A DNA stretch of 64,000 bases from DATLLN01 sp963797175 (GCA_963797175.1 CAWCOL010000008.1:313376-377375), one strand, 5' to 3'; counted from the stretch's first letter, positions 33,926 to 42,931 are shown. Made by a program: numbers and translations. The notes: generated by a model from the sequence alone, not told the origin.

Positions 33926-35730
33926 GCCGCGCGGCGCCTCGACGCCTGCTCCACCTCGGCACGGATCGCGGCGCCAACCCGGGTGACCTGGTCGCGCCGC
34001 AGCCGCACGCCGCTGGGCAGGTTGATGCCCTCGAGGCCGATCGCCTCGGCGACCGGCTGCGGCCCGGCCGGGCGCGGCCAGAACGGGTACTGGCTGATCG
34101 GCGTGAACACGGGGCGGGTGTCGATCCGGGCGGCCTTCAGCGCCTCGGTCATCCGCTCCTTGGTCGAGCCCGACTCGGGCTGGACGCGGATGCTGCTCAT
34201 CCAGTAGATGCTGCGCGCCCACGCCGTCTCGTGGTTGAGCGTGATGCCGGGCACGCCGTCCAGCTCCTCGGCGTACCAGCCGAAGATCCGGCGCTTGGCC
34301 TCGATCAGCTCGTCGACGCGCTCCAGCTGGCCCAGCCCGAAGGCGGCCTGCATGTTCGACATCTTGTACTTGAACCCGAGCCGCTCGATCCAGAACCCGC
34401 GCGCGCGGTCGCGTCCGTGGTCCCACAGCGACATCGCGGCCTCGTACAGCTCGTCGTCGTCGGTGACGAGCATGCCGCCCTCACCGGTGACCAGCAGTTT
34501 GGCGCCCTGGAAGCTGAACGCGGCGGCGTCGCCGAACGTGCCGACGCGGCGCCCCCGCAGCTCGGTGCCGATGGCGGGCGCGGCGTCCTCGATCATCCGC
34601 AGGCCGTGCTCGGCGGCCAGCGCGGCGATCTCGTCCGCCGGCGCGGGATGCCCGTACAGGTGCACCGGCATGATCGCCTTCGTGCGCGGCCCGATCAGGC
34701 TCCGCACCGATGCGGGATCCATGCACCACGAGTCCTCCTGGACGTCCGCGAAGACGGGGATGCCGCCGCAGTAGAGCACGGCGCTGGCGGTCGCGACCCA
34801 GGTCAGCTCGGGGACGATCACCTCGTCGCCAGGGCCGATGTCCGCGGCGGCAACGGCCAGGTGCAGCGCACCGGTGCAGCTCGACGTCGCGATCGCGTGG
34901 CGCGCGCCGACGTACTCGGCGAAGGTCTGCTCGAGCCGGTCGAGGTAGCCCGACCACTGCCCGTTCCAGCCGGTGCGGACGGCGTCCAGGGCGTACGAGA
35001 CCTCGCGGGCGCTGACCGACGGCCCGGCGGTGAGGATCTGCTCGTCGGCCTTGCCCGGCCGCTGCGCGTGGGTCATGGCCAGGAAGCAGGCGTCCGGCGG
35101 CGCGGTGTCGTCCGCCGCCCGCGCCGAGTAGACCTCGCGGTCGCCGTCGACCGTCCGGCGCAGCGGCACCAGCTCGCCGCCGGTGAAGCCGTGCCGCTCG
35201 TAGAACCCGATGGCATGGTCGTTGTCGGCCATGACGTGGAGGTAGATCCGCTCAGGCAGGAACAGCTCCTCGGCCCAGGCGATCAGCGCGTCAAGCGCCT
35301 CGCCCATCAGGCCGGGTGCGGTGCCCTTGGCGCCGCGCACGACGTTGTCGATCTCCATCGAGCCGTCGGCCGCGGCCGCGTTGGCCCAGCCGAGGTGGCC
35401 GACGGGGTGCCCGTGACGGTCGCAGACGAGGAAGAGCATGCGGTCGGCGACATCGAGCAGGCCGGCGCGGAGCCAGCGGCGGGTGCCCTCGGTGCTGACG
35501 GTGAAGCGGGTGGGGAAGGCGAACTGCGAGGCGCGCCGCCAGGCCGCCAGGTCGCCGATCAGCGGCTCGTCGTCGGCGTGCAGCCGGCAGACCGGCACAA
35601 GCGCGCCGCCGCCGGGGAGCACGATCGAGCGGGCGTGGAGCTCGGCCAGCGTCTCGGTGGACTTGAGGAACGCGAACTCGCGAAGCACCGCGGCGGTGCG
35701 GACGGCGGCTCGGCGGGACGGCTCGTTCAT
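33922..35730 (-). CDS. Fusion of GNAT acyltransferase and DegT/DnrJ/EryC1 sugar aminotransferase
   Basis: A 602-residue two-domain protein. Residues about 50-205 form a GNAT-like domain (GHLGWANAAAADGSMEIDNVV, YERHGFTGGEL). Residues about 230-595 form a PLP aminotransferase resembling perosamine synthase: ATSSCTGALHLA, MPVHLYGHPAP, IEDAAPAIG and the PLP lysine in FSFQGAKLLVTGEGG, then KYKMSNMQAAFG. It could aminate a nucleotide 4-keto-sugar and acylate the new amine in one polypeptide; the product is inferred. ATGA overlap with the transketolase C gene. Confidence 0.88.
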   Translation of the reverse strand: MNEPSRRAAVRTAAVLREFAFLKSTETLAELHARSIVLPGGGALVPVCRLHADDEPLIGDLAAWRRASQFAFPTRFTVSTEGTRRWLRAGLLDVADRMLFLVCDRHGHPVGHLGWANAAAADGSMEIDNVVRGAKGTAPGLMGEALDALIAWAEELFLPERIYLHVMADNDHAIGFYERHGFTGGELVPLRRTVDGDREVYSARAADDTAPPDACFLAMTHAQRPGKADEQILTAGPSVSAREVSYALDAVRTGWNGQWSGYLDRLEQTFAEYVGARHAIATSSCTGALHLAVAAADIGPGDEVIVPELTWVATASAVLYCGGIPVFADVQEDSWCMDPASVRSLIGPRTKAIMPVHLYGHPAPADEIAALAAEHGLRMIEDAAPAIGTELRGRRVGTFGDAAAFSFQGAKLLVTGEGGMLVTDDDELYEAAMSLWDHGRDRARGFWIERLGFKYKMSNMQAAFGLGQLERVDELIEAKRRIFGWYAEELDGVPGITLNHETAWARSIYWMSSIRVQPESGSTKERMTEALKAARIDTRPVFTPISQYPFWPRPAGPQPVAEAIGLEGINLPSGVRLRRDQVTRVGAAIRAEVEQASRRRAA

Positions 35731-36653
35731 CGCTTCCGGCTCCTCTCGGTGACCAGCTGCCGCGCCGCTTCGCCGATGGCGTCGGCGCCGGCGCCGTAGT
35801 GGTTGATCAGGTGGGCGCGCGATCCGACCGCGTGTGCGAACTCGTCGCGGAGGCCGATGCGGCGCAGCCGGGCGCCGGTGCCGGCCTCGGCCAGCACCTC
35901 GGCGACCGCGCTGCCGAAGCCGCCGACGATGGTGTGCTCCTCGACCGTGACCAGGGCGCCGCAGGTGGCGGCGTCGAGGATCGCGGTCGCGTCGATCGGC
36001 TTGACGGAGCCGAAGTGGATCAGCCCGGCGTCGATGCCGCGGGCGCGCAGCCGCTCGACGGCGACGACCGCCTCCGGCAGGATCGCACCGGTCGAGAGCA
36101 GCACGACGTCGCCGCCCCGCTCGAGGACGACGGCGGGTCCGAACGGGCTGCCCGGCGGCACCGCCTCGGGCTCACCGTTCTTCCCCAGCCGCAGGTAGAC
36201 GGGGCCGTCGTGGCGGAAGGCCCAGCGGGTCGCGTTGTAGGCGTCGCGGGGATCGCCCGGGGCCAGCACGGTCATGTTGGGCAGCGCGCGCATGATCGCC
36301 AGGTCCTCGATCGCGTGGTGCGTGGGGCCGAGCGTGCCGTAGGCGACGCCGCCGCCGACGCCGACCAGCTTGACGTTGGCCGCGGGCAGCGCGACGTCCA
36401 CCCGCACCTGGTCGTGCGGGCGGGAGGTGATGAACGGCGCGATCGAGTAGGCGAACGGCACCTTGCCGGCGTAGGAGAGCCCGGCGGCGACACCGACCAG
36501 GTTCTGCTCGGCGATGCCGACGTTCAGGTAGCGGCCCGGCGCCGCCTGCTGGAACGGGTCGAACAGGCCGATGCCGAGGTCGCCGGTGAGCGCCCAGACC
36601 CGCTCGTCCTCGCGGCCCAGTTCGGTCAGCGCGGCGAAGTACGCGTCCCTCAT
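35727..36653 (-). CDS. Transketolase, C-terminal subunit (split type)
   Basis: A 308-residue protein corresponding to the pyrimidine-binding and C-terminal domains of transketolase. It has ALTGDLGIG, the catalytic-Glu segment NVGIAEQNLVGVAAGLS, HHAIEDLAIMRALPNMTVLAPGD and VEEHTIVGGFGSAVAE. It needs the N subunit encoded just upstream. Placed inside a nucleotide-sugar operon with four-base overlaps on both sides, it is more likely a sugar-modifying C2-transfer enzyme than the housekeeping pentose-phosphate enzyme; that role is inference. Confidence 0.9.
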   Translation of the reverse strand: MRDAYFAALTELGREDERVWALTGDLGIGLFDPFQQAAPGRYLNVGIAEQNLVGVAAGLSYAGKVPFAYSIAPFITSRPHDQVRVDVALPAANVKLVGVGGGVAYGTLGPTHHAIEDLAIMRALPNMTVLAPGDPRDAYNATRWAFRHDGPVYLRLGKNGEPEAVPPGSPFGPAVVLERGGDVVLLSTGAILPEAVVAVERLRARGIDAGLIHFGSVKPIDATAILDAATCGALVTVEEHTIVGGFGSAVAEVLAEAGTGARLRRIGLRDEFAHAVGSRAHLINHYGAGADAIGEAARQLVTERSRKR

Positions 36654-37438
36654 GCCGCCCGCCGCAGCCGCTCGTCGAGCGCGCCGAGCAGCGTCTCGCG
36701 CTGGTCGGGCTTGAACGAGCGGTAGTGGGACATCACGTCGCCCTCGAGGAAGCCGACGCCGTAGCCCTTGATCGTGCGGGCGACGACGGCGGTGGGCCCG
36801 TCGATGCGGCGCCGCAGCGCGCGCTCGAGGCCGTCGTGGGCGTGGCCGTCCACCTCGGTGACCGCCAGGCCGAAGGCCTCCAGGCGGTCGCCGATCGGGC
36901 CCATGTCGAGCACCTCCTCGACGGTGCCGAGCCCCTGGAAGCCGTTGGCGTCCACGATCAGGGTGAGGTTGCCGAGGCGCAGGTGGCCGGCCAGGGAGAG
37001 CGCCTCCCACACCGAGCCCTCGTTCAGCTCGCCGTCGCCGACCAGGCAGAAGGTGCGCCTGCCGTTGCCGTCGTGGCGGTCGGCCAGGGCCAGGCCGACG
37101 GCGATCGATGGGCCGTGGCCGAGGGAGCCGCCGGTGATCTCGACGCCGGGGTAGCCGCGCTCCGGATGCCCGGCGAGCGTGCCGCCGTCGCGGCAGTAGC
37201 CGTCCAGGAAGGTGTCGCGGCCGAGCAGCCCCGCCTCGACCAGCACGGCGTAGAAGCCGGAGGCGGCGTGGCCCTTGGAGAGCAGGCAGCGGTCGCCCGG
37301 CTCCAGCACGCGCTGGTAGAGCACGGTCAGCGTGTCCACCAGCGAGAGCGAGCTGCCGATGTGGCAGGTGCCGGCGGCCAGCGCCGCTTCGAGCACCATG
37401 CGGCGCGCGGCGTCGGCGGAGGCGGCGGAGTCCGTCAT
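36650..37438 (-). CDS. Transketolase, N-terminal subunit (split type)
   Basis: A 262-residue TPP-binding half. It has HIGSSLSLVDTLTVLY, LSKGHAASGFYAVL, GHGPSIAVGLALA and the TPP/Mg motif GDGELNEG ending in VDANGFQG, with TIKGYG near the end. With the C subunit it forms a full transketolase-type active site able to move a two-carbon unit. ATGA overlaps at both ends tie it to the cytidylyltransferase and the C subunit. Confidence 0.92.
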   Translation of the reverse strand: MTDSAASADAARRMVLEAALAAGTCHIGSSLSLVDTLTVLYQRVLEPGDRCLLSKGHAASGFYAVLVEAGLLGRDTFLDGYCRDGGTLAGHPERGYPGVEITGGSLGHGPSIAVGLALADRHDGNGRRTFCLVGDGELNEGSVWEALSLAGHLRLGNLTLIVDANGFQGLGTVEEVLDMGPIGDRLEAFGLAVTEVDGHAHDGLERALRRRIDGPTAVVARTIKGYGVGFLEGDVMSHYRSFKPDQRETLLGALDERLRRAA

Positions 37439-38274
37439 GCCGCCCGCAGCCAGGGAAGCGCCTGCGCCGTCGCCTCCTCGTCCCACACCTTCCACGGCGC
37501 CTTGCCGCCGTCCCACAGGCCGCGCAGCAGCTCGACGTCGCGCACGGTGTCGGCGCACTGCCAGAACCCGTCGTGGGCGTAGACGTGCAGCTGGCCGTCG
37601 CGGGCCAGACCCTCCAGCGGCTCGCGCTCGAGGATGCACTCGGGGTCGGCGGAGATGCGGTCGAGCACGGCCATGTCGAACACGAAGAAGCCGCCCGAGA
37701 TGAGGCCGCCGTGGGTGGCGGGCTTCTCGGCGAAGCGCTGCACGCGGGTGCCGTCGCGCTCCAGCTCGCCGAAGCGGCTGGGCGGGTGCACACCGGTCAC
37801 CGTCGCCAGGCCGTCGTGTGAGCGGTGGAACTCGACCAGCCGGCCGATGTCCACGTCCGCCAGGCCGTCGCCGTAGGTGCAGAGAAAGATGTCCGAACCC
37901 TGGACGTGGTCGGCCACCTGCTTGACGCGGCTGCCGGTCATCGCCTCGACGCCGGTGTCCACCAGCGTCACCTTCCAGTCCTCGAGGTCGCGCTGGTCGT
38001 AGCTGACCATGCCGGTTGCCGTGTCCACGACCATGTCCGAGCCCATGCCGCGGTACTCGAGGAAGTAGCGCTTGATGTCGTCGCCGCGGTAGCCGAGGCA
38101 GCAGACGAAGCGGTTCAGCCCGTGCTCGCCGTAGGTCTTCATGATGTGCCACAGCAGCGGGCGCCCGCCGACCTCGACCATCGGCTTGGGCCGGAACTCG
38201 GTCTCCTCGCGCATGCGCGTGCCGAGGCCACCGCACAGGATGACGACCTTGGGCAGGTGGCTGACGGGGCTCAT
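37435..38274 (-). CDS. rfbF: Glucose-1-phosphate cytidylyltransferase (RfbF-type)
   Basis: A 279-residue nucleotidyltransferase with the N-terminal signature LCGGLGTRMREETEFRPKP, GRPLLWHIMKTYGEHG, CCLGYRGDDIKRYFLEY, CTYGDGLADVDI, VTGVHPPSRFGEL and GGFFVFD. These match glucose-1-phosphate cytidylyltransferases, which make CDP-glucose, the entry point to 3,6-dideoxyhexoses. It is first in the leftward operon. A -10-like GATAAC lies about 8 bases before the ATG. Confidence 0.93.
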   Translation of the reverse strand: MSPVSHLPKVVILCGGLGTRMREETEFRPKPMVEVGGRPLLWHIMKTYGEHGLNRFVCCLGYRGDDIKRYFLEYRGMGSDMVVDTATGMVSYDQRDLEDWKVTLVDTGVEAMTGSRVKQVADHVQGSDIFLCTYGDGLADVDIGRLVEFHRSHDGLATVTGVHPPSRFGELERDGTRVQRFAEKPATHGGLISGGFFVFDMAVLDRISADPECILEREPLEGLARDGQLHVYAHDGFWQCADTVRDVELLRGLWDGGKAPWKVWDEEATAQALPWLRAA

Positions 38275-38357
38275 CGGCCCGGGTTATCGGCACCGGCTCA
38301 GTCATCCTTAAGAGGGAGGCTCAAGTCACCCCTTCGATGTGCCGATGACGCGGACGC
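38275..38357. promoter_or_regulatory. Divergent promoter region between rfbF and rfbH operons
   Basis: An 83-base gap that must drive both sugar operons. On the minus strand GATAAC lies 8 bases before the rfbF ATG. On the plus strand no clear -10 box is found before the rfbH ATG at 38358. The palindrome CTTAAG lies near the middle. Nothing else is recognised. Confidence 0.4.
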
Positions 38358-39686
38358 ATGACCTCCGATCAGCGCGCCAGCCAGATCCTCGAGCTCGTCG
38401 CCGAGTACGCCCGCGAGCGCCACGCGCCCCCCTCGTTCGATCCTGCGGCGCCGCGCGTGCCGTGCTCGGGACGCGTGTTCGGGCCCGAGGAGGTCGTCGA
38501 GCTGGTGCGCACCAGCCTGGACTTCTGGCTGACCGCCGGCCCGGAGGCGACGAAGTTCGAGCACCGGCTGCGGGCCGTCACCGGCCACCGCAAGGCGCTG
38601 CTGGTCAACTCCGGGTCGTCCGCCAACCTGCTGGCGTTGAGCGCCCTCACGTCGCCCCGCCTGCGCGACCGGCGGCTGCGCGCGGGCGACGAGGTGATCA
38701 CCGTCGCGGCGGGGTTCCCGACAACCGTCAACCCGATCATCCAGAATGGCATGGTGCCCGTCTTCTGCGACGTCACCCTGCCCGGCTACAACATCGACGT
38801 GGAGCAGCTCGAGGCCGCCCGCAGCGAGCGCACCCGCGCCGTGATGGTCGCCCACACGCTGGGAAACCCGTTCGACCTGGACGCGGTGGCCGCCTTCTGC
38901 GAGCGCCACGGCCTGTGGCTGATCGAGGACTGCTGCGACGCGCTCGGCTCGACCTGGAACGGCCGCCACGTGGGCACGTTCGGCGACCTGGCGACGCTCT
39001 CGTTCTACCCCGCCCACCAGATCACGCTGGGCGAGGGCGGCGCGGTGCTGACGAACCGGCCGGTCCTGAAGAAGCTGGTGGAGTCGTTCCGCGACTGGGG
39101 CCGCGACTGCTGGTGCGAGCCCGGCGCCGAGAACACGTGCGGCAAGCGGTTCTCGGGCCAGCACGGGACGCTGCCGTTCGGCTCCGACCACAAGTTCGTC
39201 TACTCGCACCTGGGCTACAACCTGAAGGCGACCGACATGCAGGCCGCGATCGGGCTCGCGCAGCTCGACCGGCTGGAGTCGTTCGTCGAGGCGCGGCGCC
39301 GGAACCACGCGTTCCTGCGCGACGCGCTGGCGCCCCACGGCGACGTGCTGATCCTGCCCGAGGAGACGCCCGGCGCCGCAACGTGCTGGTTCGGCTTCGC
39401 GATCACGGTGCGCCCGGACGCCGGGTTCACCCGCCGCGACCTCGTCACCTTCCTCCAGGAGCAGGGCATCGACTCCCGCCAGCTGATGGCCGGGAACCTG
39501 CTGCGCCATCCCGCCTACGCCGACGTCCCGCACCGCGTCGTCGGCGACATCGCCACCACCGAGCTGATCGCGGAGCGGTCGTTCTGGATCGGCTGCTATC
39601 CCGGCCTCCACCGGCCGGCGCTGGAGCACGTCGCCGAGGCGTTCGCCGCGTTCCGCTCGCGCGGGGCGGTGGCGAGGGCGGCGTGA
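38358..39686 (+). CDS. rfbH: CDP-4-keto-6-deoxyglucose-3-dehydratase (RfbH/E1 type)
   Basis: A 442-residue DegT-fold enzyme. The usual PLP lysine is replaced by His (FYPAHQITLGEGG), the hallmark of the E1 dehydrase that uses PMP. The Fe-S cysteine cluster CWCEPGAENTCGKRF, HKFVYSHLGYNLKATDMQAA and NSGSSANLLALSA are present. It removes the C3 hydroxyl of CDP-4-keto-6-deoxyglucose, working with a reductase (E3) that is not in the window. The start is uncertain because no ribosome site is seen; ATG 38358 fits the family N-terminus. Confidence 0.94.
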   Translation: MTSDQRASQILELVAEYARERHAPPSFDPAAPRVPCSGRVFGPEEVVELVRTSLDFWLTAGPEATKFEHRLRAVTGHRKALLVNSGSSANLLALSALTSPRLRDRRLRAGDEVITVAAGFPTTVNPIIQNGMVPVFCDVTLPGYNIDVEQLEAARSERTRAVMVAHTLGNPFDLDAVAAFCERHGLWLIEDCCDALGSTWNGRHVGTFGDLATLSFYPAHQITLGEGGAVLTNRPVLKKLVESFRDWGRDCWCEPGAENTCGKRFSGQHGTLPFGSDHKFVYSHLGYNLKATDMQAAIGLAQLDRLESFVEARRRNHAFLRDALAPHGDVLILPEETPGAATCWFGFAITVRPDAGFTRRDLVTFLQEQGIDSRQLMAGNLLRHPAYADVPHRVVGDIATTELIAERSFWIGCYPGLHRPALEHVAEAFAAFRSRGAVARAA

Positions 39687-40924
39687 CCGAGCCCCACCGT
39701 GCGTGCGATCTGGCGGTGGTCGGCGCCGGCATCCTCGGCCTGGCCGTCGCCCGCGAGCTGCTCGCCCGCCATCCCGACATGCGCGTGCAGGTGCTCGAGC
39801 GCGAGCAGCAGGTGGGCGCACACCAGACCGGGCACAACTCCGGCGTCATCCACCAGGGCATCTACTACCGGCCCGGGTCGATGAAGGCGGGGCTGTGCCG
39901 CGAGGGCGCCCACGAGCTGTACGCCTACTGCGCCGCGCGGGACATCCCGGCGGAGGCGACGGGGAAGCTGATCGTCGCCCTCGACGAGTCCGAGCTGGGG
40001 CGGCTGGACGAGCTCGAACGCCGCGGCATCGCCAACGGCGTCCCCGGCCTGCGCCGGGTGGACGCGGACGAGATCCGCGAGATCGAGCCCGAGGCGGCCG
40101 GAATCGCCGGCCTGCACTCGCCCGAGACCGGGGTGGTGGACTTCCTCGCCGTTGCCCGCGCCTACCGGGACGACGTCGAGCGCTCCGGCGGCCGGGTCAC
40201 CACCGGCTGCGGCGTCGAGTCGGTCACCGTGACCGGGAGCGGCATCCGGCTGGGCCACCGGCAGGGCGCGACCGAGGCGTCGCATGCCGTCTTCTGCGCC
40301 GGCGGCTGGTCGGACCGGCTGGCCGTGCTCTGCGGCGGGTCGCCCGACCCGCGGATCGTGCCGTTCCGCGGCGGCTACCTGAAGCTGCGGCCGGAGGCGC
40401 GCCGGCTGGTGCGCTCCCTGATCTACCCCGTGCCCGACCCCGAGCTGCCGTTCCTGGGCGTGCACCTGACCCGCCACGTGGACGGCGAGGTCGCGATCGG
40501 CCCGTCCGCCCTGATGGCCGGCGCCCGCGACGCCTACGACCTGCTGCGGGTGCGGCCCGGCGACGTGCTCTCGACGCTGACGTGGCCGGGTACGCACCGC
40601 CTGGTGCGGCGCTTCTGGCGCACCGGCATCACCGAGCTCCGCACGGCGCTCTCCGCCGGTGCCTTCGTCTCCGAGGCCGCCCGCTACGTGCCCGCGCTGA
40701 ACGTCGCCGACGTCCTGCCCGGCCCCGCCGGCGTGCGCGCGCAGGCGGTCGGCCGCGACGGCGGCCTGGTGGACGACTTCGTCTTCGAGCAGACCGACCG
40801 CGCGCTGCACGTCCGCAACGCGCCCTCGCCGGCGGCGACGTCGTCGCTGGCCATCGCCCGCCACGTGGCCGCAGAGGCCGAGCGGGCCCTCAGCATCGCC
40901 CCATCCGTCAAGGAGCACCAATGA
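39683..40924 (+). CDS. FAD-dependent oxidase, L-2-hydroxyglutarate oxidase (LhgO) family
   Basis: A 413-residue DAO-fold flavoprotein. The N-terminal dinucleotide loop is VVGAGILGLAVARELL, followed by GAHQTGHNSGVIHQGIYYRPGSMKA, and ending with VDDFVFEQTDRALHVRNAPSPAATSSLAIA, all typical of LhgO. LhgO proper oxidises L-2-hydroxyglutarate to 2-oxoglutarate. LhgO-like genes also occur in surface-sugar clusters, and the coupling here (four-base overlaps with rfbH and the SDR gene) suggests a sugar or acyl substrate. The exact reaction is unknown. Confidence 0.85.
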   Translation: MTEPHRACDLAVVGAGILGLAVARELLARHPDMRVQVLEREQQVGAHQTGHNSGVIHQGIYYRPGSMKAGLCREGAHELYAYCAARDIPAEATGKLIVALDESELGRLDELERRGIANGVPGLRRVDADEIREIEPEAAGIAGLHSPETGVVDFLAVARAYRDDVERSGGRVTTGCGVESVTVTGSGIRLGHRQGATEASHAVFCAGGWSDRLAVLCGGSPDPRIVPFRGGYLKLRPEARRLVRSLIYPVPDPELPFLGVHLTRHVDGEVAIGPSALMAGARDAYDLLRVRPGDVLSTLTWPGTHRLVRRFWRTGITELRTALSAGAFVSEAARYVPALNVADVLPGPAGVRAQAVGRDGGLVDDFVFEQTDRALHVRNAPSPAATSSLAIARHVAAEAERALSIAPSVKEHQ

Positions 40925-41937
40925 GAGTCTTCGTCACCGGTCATCGCGGGTACATCGGCGTCCACGTGGTCGAGCTGCTGAAGGAGGCCGGGCACACCGT
41001 CACCGGCTGCGACCTCGGTCTGTTCCGCGGCTGCGAGTGGGAGCCGGTCGTCCAGCCCGACTTCGAGATGGTCGCCGACGTCCGCAGCCTGACCGCGCGG
41101 CACCTCCAGGGCTACGACGCGGTCATGCACCTGGCGGCGATCTCGAACGACCCGATGGGCGACCTCGACGAGGATCTGACGCTCTCGGTCAACCGGGACG
41201 GGTCGGTGCACCTGGCGCGGATCGCGAAGCAGGCCGGCGTGCCCCGCTACCTGTTCTCGGGCAGCTGCTCGGTGTACGGCCAGGGCGAGTCCCTCGACCT
41301 GGATGAGACGGCGGGGCTGAATCCGCTGACCGCCTACGCCCGCTCGAAGATCGAGACCGAGCAGGCCGTCGCGCCGATGGCCGACGAGCACTTCTCGCCG
41401 ACGTTCCTGCGCAACGCGACCGCGTACGGTCACTCGCCGATGCTGCGCATCGACCTGGTCGTGAACAACCTGCTGGCCTGCGCGCACACGACCGGCGAGA
41501 TCCGGATCATGAGCGACGGTTCCCCGTGGAGGCCGCTGACCCACTGCCGGGACATCGCCCGGGCGTTCGTCGCCTTCGCCGAGGCGCCGCGCGAGCGCGT
41601 CCACAACCTGGCGGTCAACGTCGGCGCGAACGCGGAGAACTTCCAGGTGCGCCACGTGGCGGCCGAGGTGCAGCGGCTGATCCCCGACGCCGACATCGCC
41701 TTCACCGGAGAGGTCGGGTCGGATCCGCGCGACTACCGCGTCAACTTCGACCTGCTGGGCCGGGTGCTGCCGGAGTTCCGGCTCGAGTACACGCTGGCAA
41801 GCGGCATGGACGAGCTGTACGGCAAGCTTCGCGAGCACGGCTTCACGCTGAGCGACTTCGAGGGCCCGCGGTTCGTCCGGCTGCGCACGCTGCGCTCGCG
41901 GATGAAGTGGGTCACGTCGACGTCGCGGGCTGCGTAG
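40921..41937 (+). CDS. NAD-dependent epimerase/dehydratase (extended SDR)
   Basis: A 338-residue extended SDR. It has the Rossmann loop VTGHRGYIGVHVVELL, HLAAISNDPMGDL, SGSCSVYG with the catalytic Ser, and YARSK with the Tyr-Lys pair. RPLTHCRDIARAF follows in the substrate domain. By context it is a nucleotide-sugar 4-reductase or epimerase acting after RfbH; it does not look like the CDP-glucose 4,6-dehydratase RfbG, which is missing from the window. AAGGAG precedes the ATG, which overlaps the previous stop. Its 3' end overlaps the convergent L,D-transpeptidase gene by 26 bases. Confidence 0.9.
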   Translation: MRVFVTGHRGYIGVHVVELLKEAGHTVTGCDLGLFRGCEWEPVVQPDFEMVADVRSLTARHLQGYDAVMHLAAISNDPMGDLDEDLTLSVNRDGSVHLARIAKQAGVPRYLFSGSCSVYGQGESLDLDETAGLNPLTAYARSKIETEQAVAPMADEHFSPTFLRNATAYGHSPMLRIDLVVNNLLACAHTTGEIRIMSDGSPWRPLTHCRDIARAFVAFAEAPRERVHNLAVNVGANAENFQVRHVAAEVQRLIPDADIAFTGEVGSDPRDYRVNFDLLGRVLPEFRLEYTLASGMDELYGKLREHGFTLSDFEGPRFVRLRTLRSRMKWVTSTSRAA

Positions 41938-42799
41938 CCGCCTCGGCGGCGTCCAGCAGGAAGGGCGACCCGAACAGCGGGAGGTCGACGACCGGGCTCG
42001 AGAGCAGGGCGAGGGGCACCGGATCCGGCTCCGGCTCCGGGGTGGGCGGCGGCGGTGCTGCGCTGGCCCGCTGTGCCGCTTTGCGGCCGTCGGCGGCGCC
42101 GCGCGCGATCACGACCGGCGTGCCCAACCGCAGGTGCGCCTTGAGCACGCCCAGCGCCCGTGCCGACACGCGCAGGCAGCCGGCCGAGGCGGCCGTCCCG
42201 ATGCTGGCGGGGTCGTTGGTGCCGTGGATGGCGAGCTGGTCGCCGCCCGACCAGCCCGGCGGGAGGTTGGGCTGGTGGCCGGAGAGGCCGAAGGCGAACC
42301 AGCCGAACGGCCCGGAAGGGTTGCCGGTCGAGACCAGGTCGGTGACCGAGAAGCGGCCGGTCGGGGTGGGGGACGGCGCGGCGCCGATCGCGGCCGGGAA
42401 CGAGGCGACGGCGTGGTTGCCGCGCATCAGGGTGACCCGCCGGCCGGTGATGCTGCCGATCACCCACGTGCGGGTGCGCACCATTGGGCGGTGGCGGACG
42501 AGGATCCAGCCGGTCTCGCCGTTCGGGCGGGTCGGCAGGACGACCTGGGCCCAGCCGCCCGGGCGCGGCCGGCCGACCACCCACAGCCAGGTGGGCGAGC
42601 CCAGCGGCGTGTGCCCCGCGACCCGCTCGACCACCGGCCCACCCGGCCACGCGTGGACGGCGGCGCCGCCGGACGCGTCGGCGAGCAGGAAGAGCGGCGC
42701 CCGTCCTGCGTTTGCCGTTGCGGCCAGAGCAAGCGACGCGGCCAGCGCCGCGAGCAGGCATGCTGTGGCCCATCGGCACCAAGCTCCCGATCGGTGCAT
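41912..42799 (-). CDS. Secreted L,D-transpeptidase (YkuD) with SH3-like region
   Basis: A 295-residue exported protein with a signal peptide (residues 1-31, ending ATANA-G). An SH3-like stretch (about 35-105) is followed by a YkuD domain with HGTNDPASIG...SAGCLRV containing the catalytic His and Cys. The end is Pro-rich (PPPPTPEPEPDPVP). It makes 3-3 peptidoglycan links or attaches polymers to the wall. The catalytic domain is close to that of the enzyme at 21089-21847. It sits directly beside the glycan operon. Confidence 0.91.
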   Translation of the reverse strand: MHRSGAWCRWATACLLAALAASLALAATANAGRAPLFLLADASGGAAVHAWPGGPVVERVAGHTPLGSPTWLWVVGRPRPGGWAQVVLPTRPNGETGWILVRHRPMVRTRTWVIGSITGRRVTLMRGNHAVASFPAAIGAAPSPTPTGRFSVTDLVSTGNPSGPFGWFAFGLSGHQPNLPPGWSGGDQLAIHGTNDPASIGTAASAGCLRVSARALGVLKAHLRLGTPVVIARGAADGRKAAQRASAAPPPPTPEPEPDPVPLALLSSPVVDLPLFGSPFLLDAAEAATQPATST

Positions 42800-42931
42800 T
42801 GAGAATCGTCCTCCCGCGCGGCCTCAGACAGACCCCAACCGCGCCCGAGCATCCTATCGCTCTCGCTCGATGGTTTCCCGCCGTTCACAGAACGCAAACG
42901 TGACGAGCACGCCGGACGTGCGCAGGGACAC

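Noticed and set aside
40921..41937. CDP-glucose 4,6-dehydratase (RfbG), which would complete the pathway
   Set aside because: The N-terminus and length differ from RfbG, and the motifs fit a general extended SDR reductase or epimerase better.
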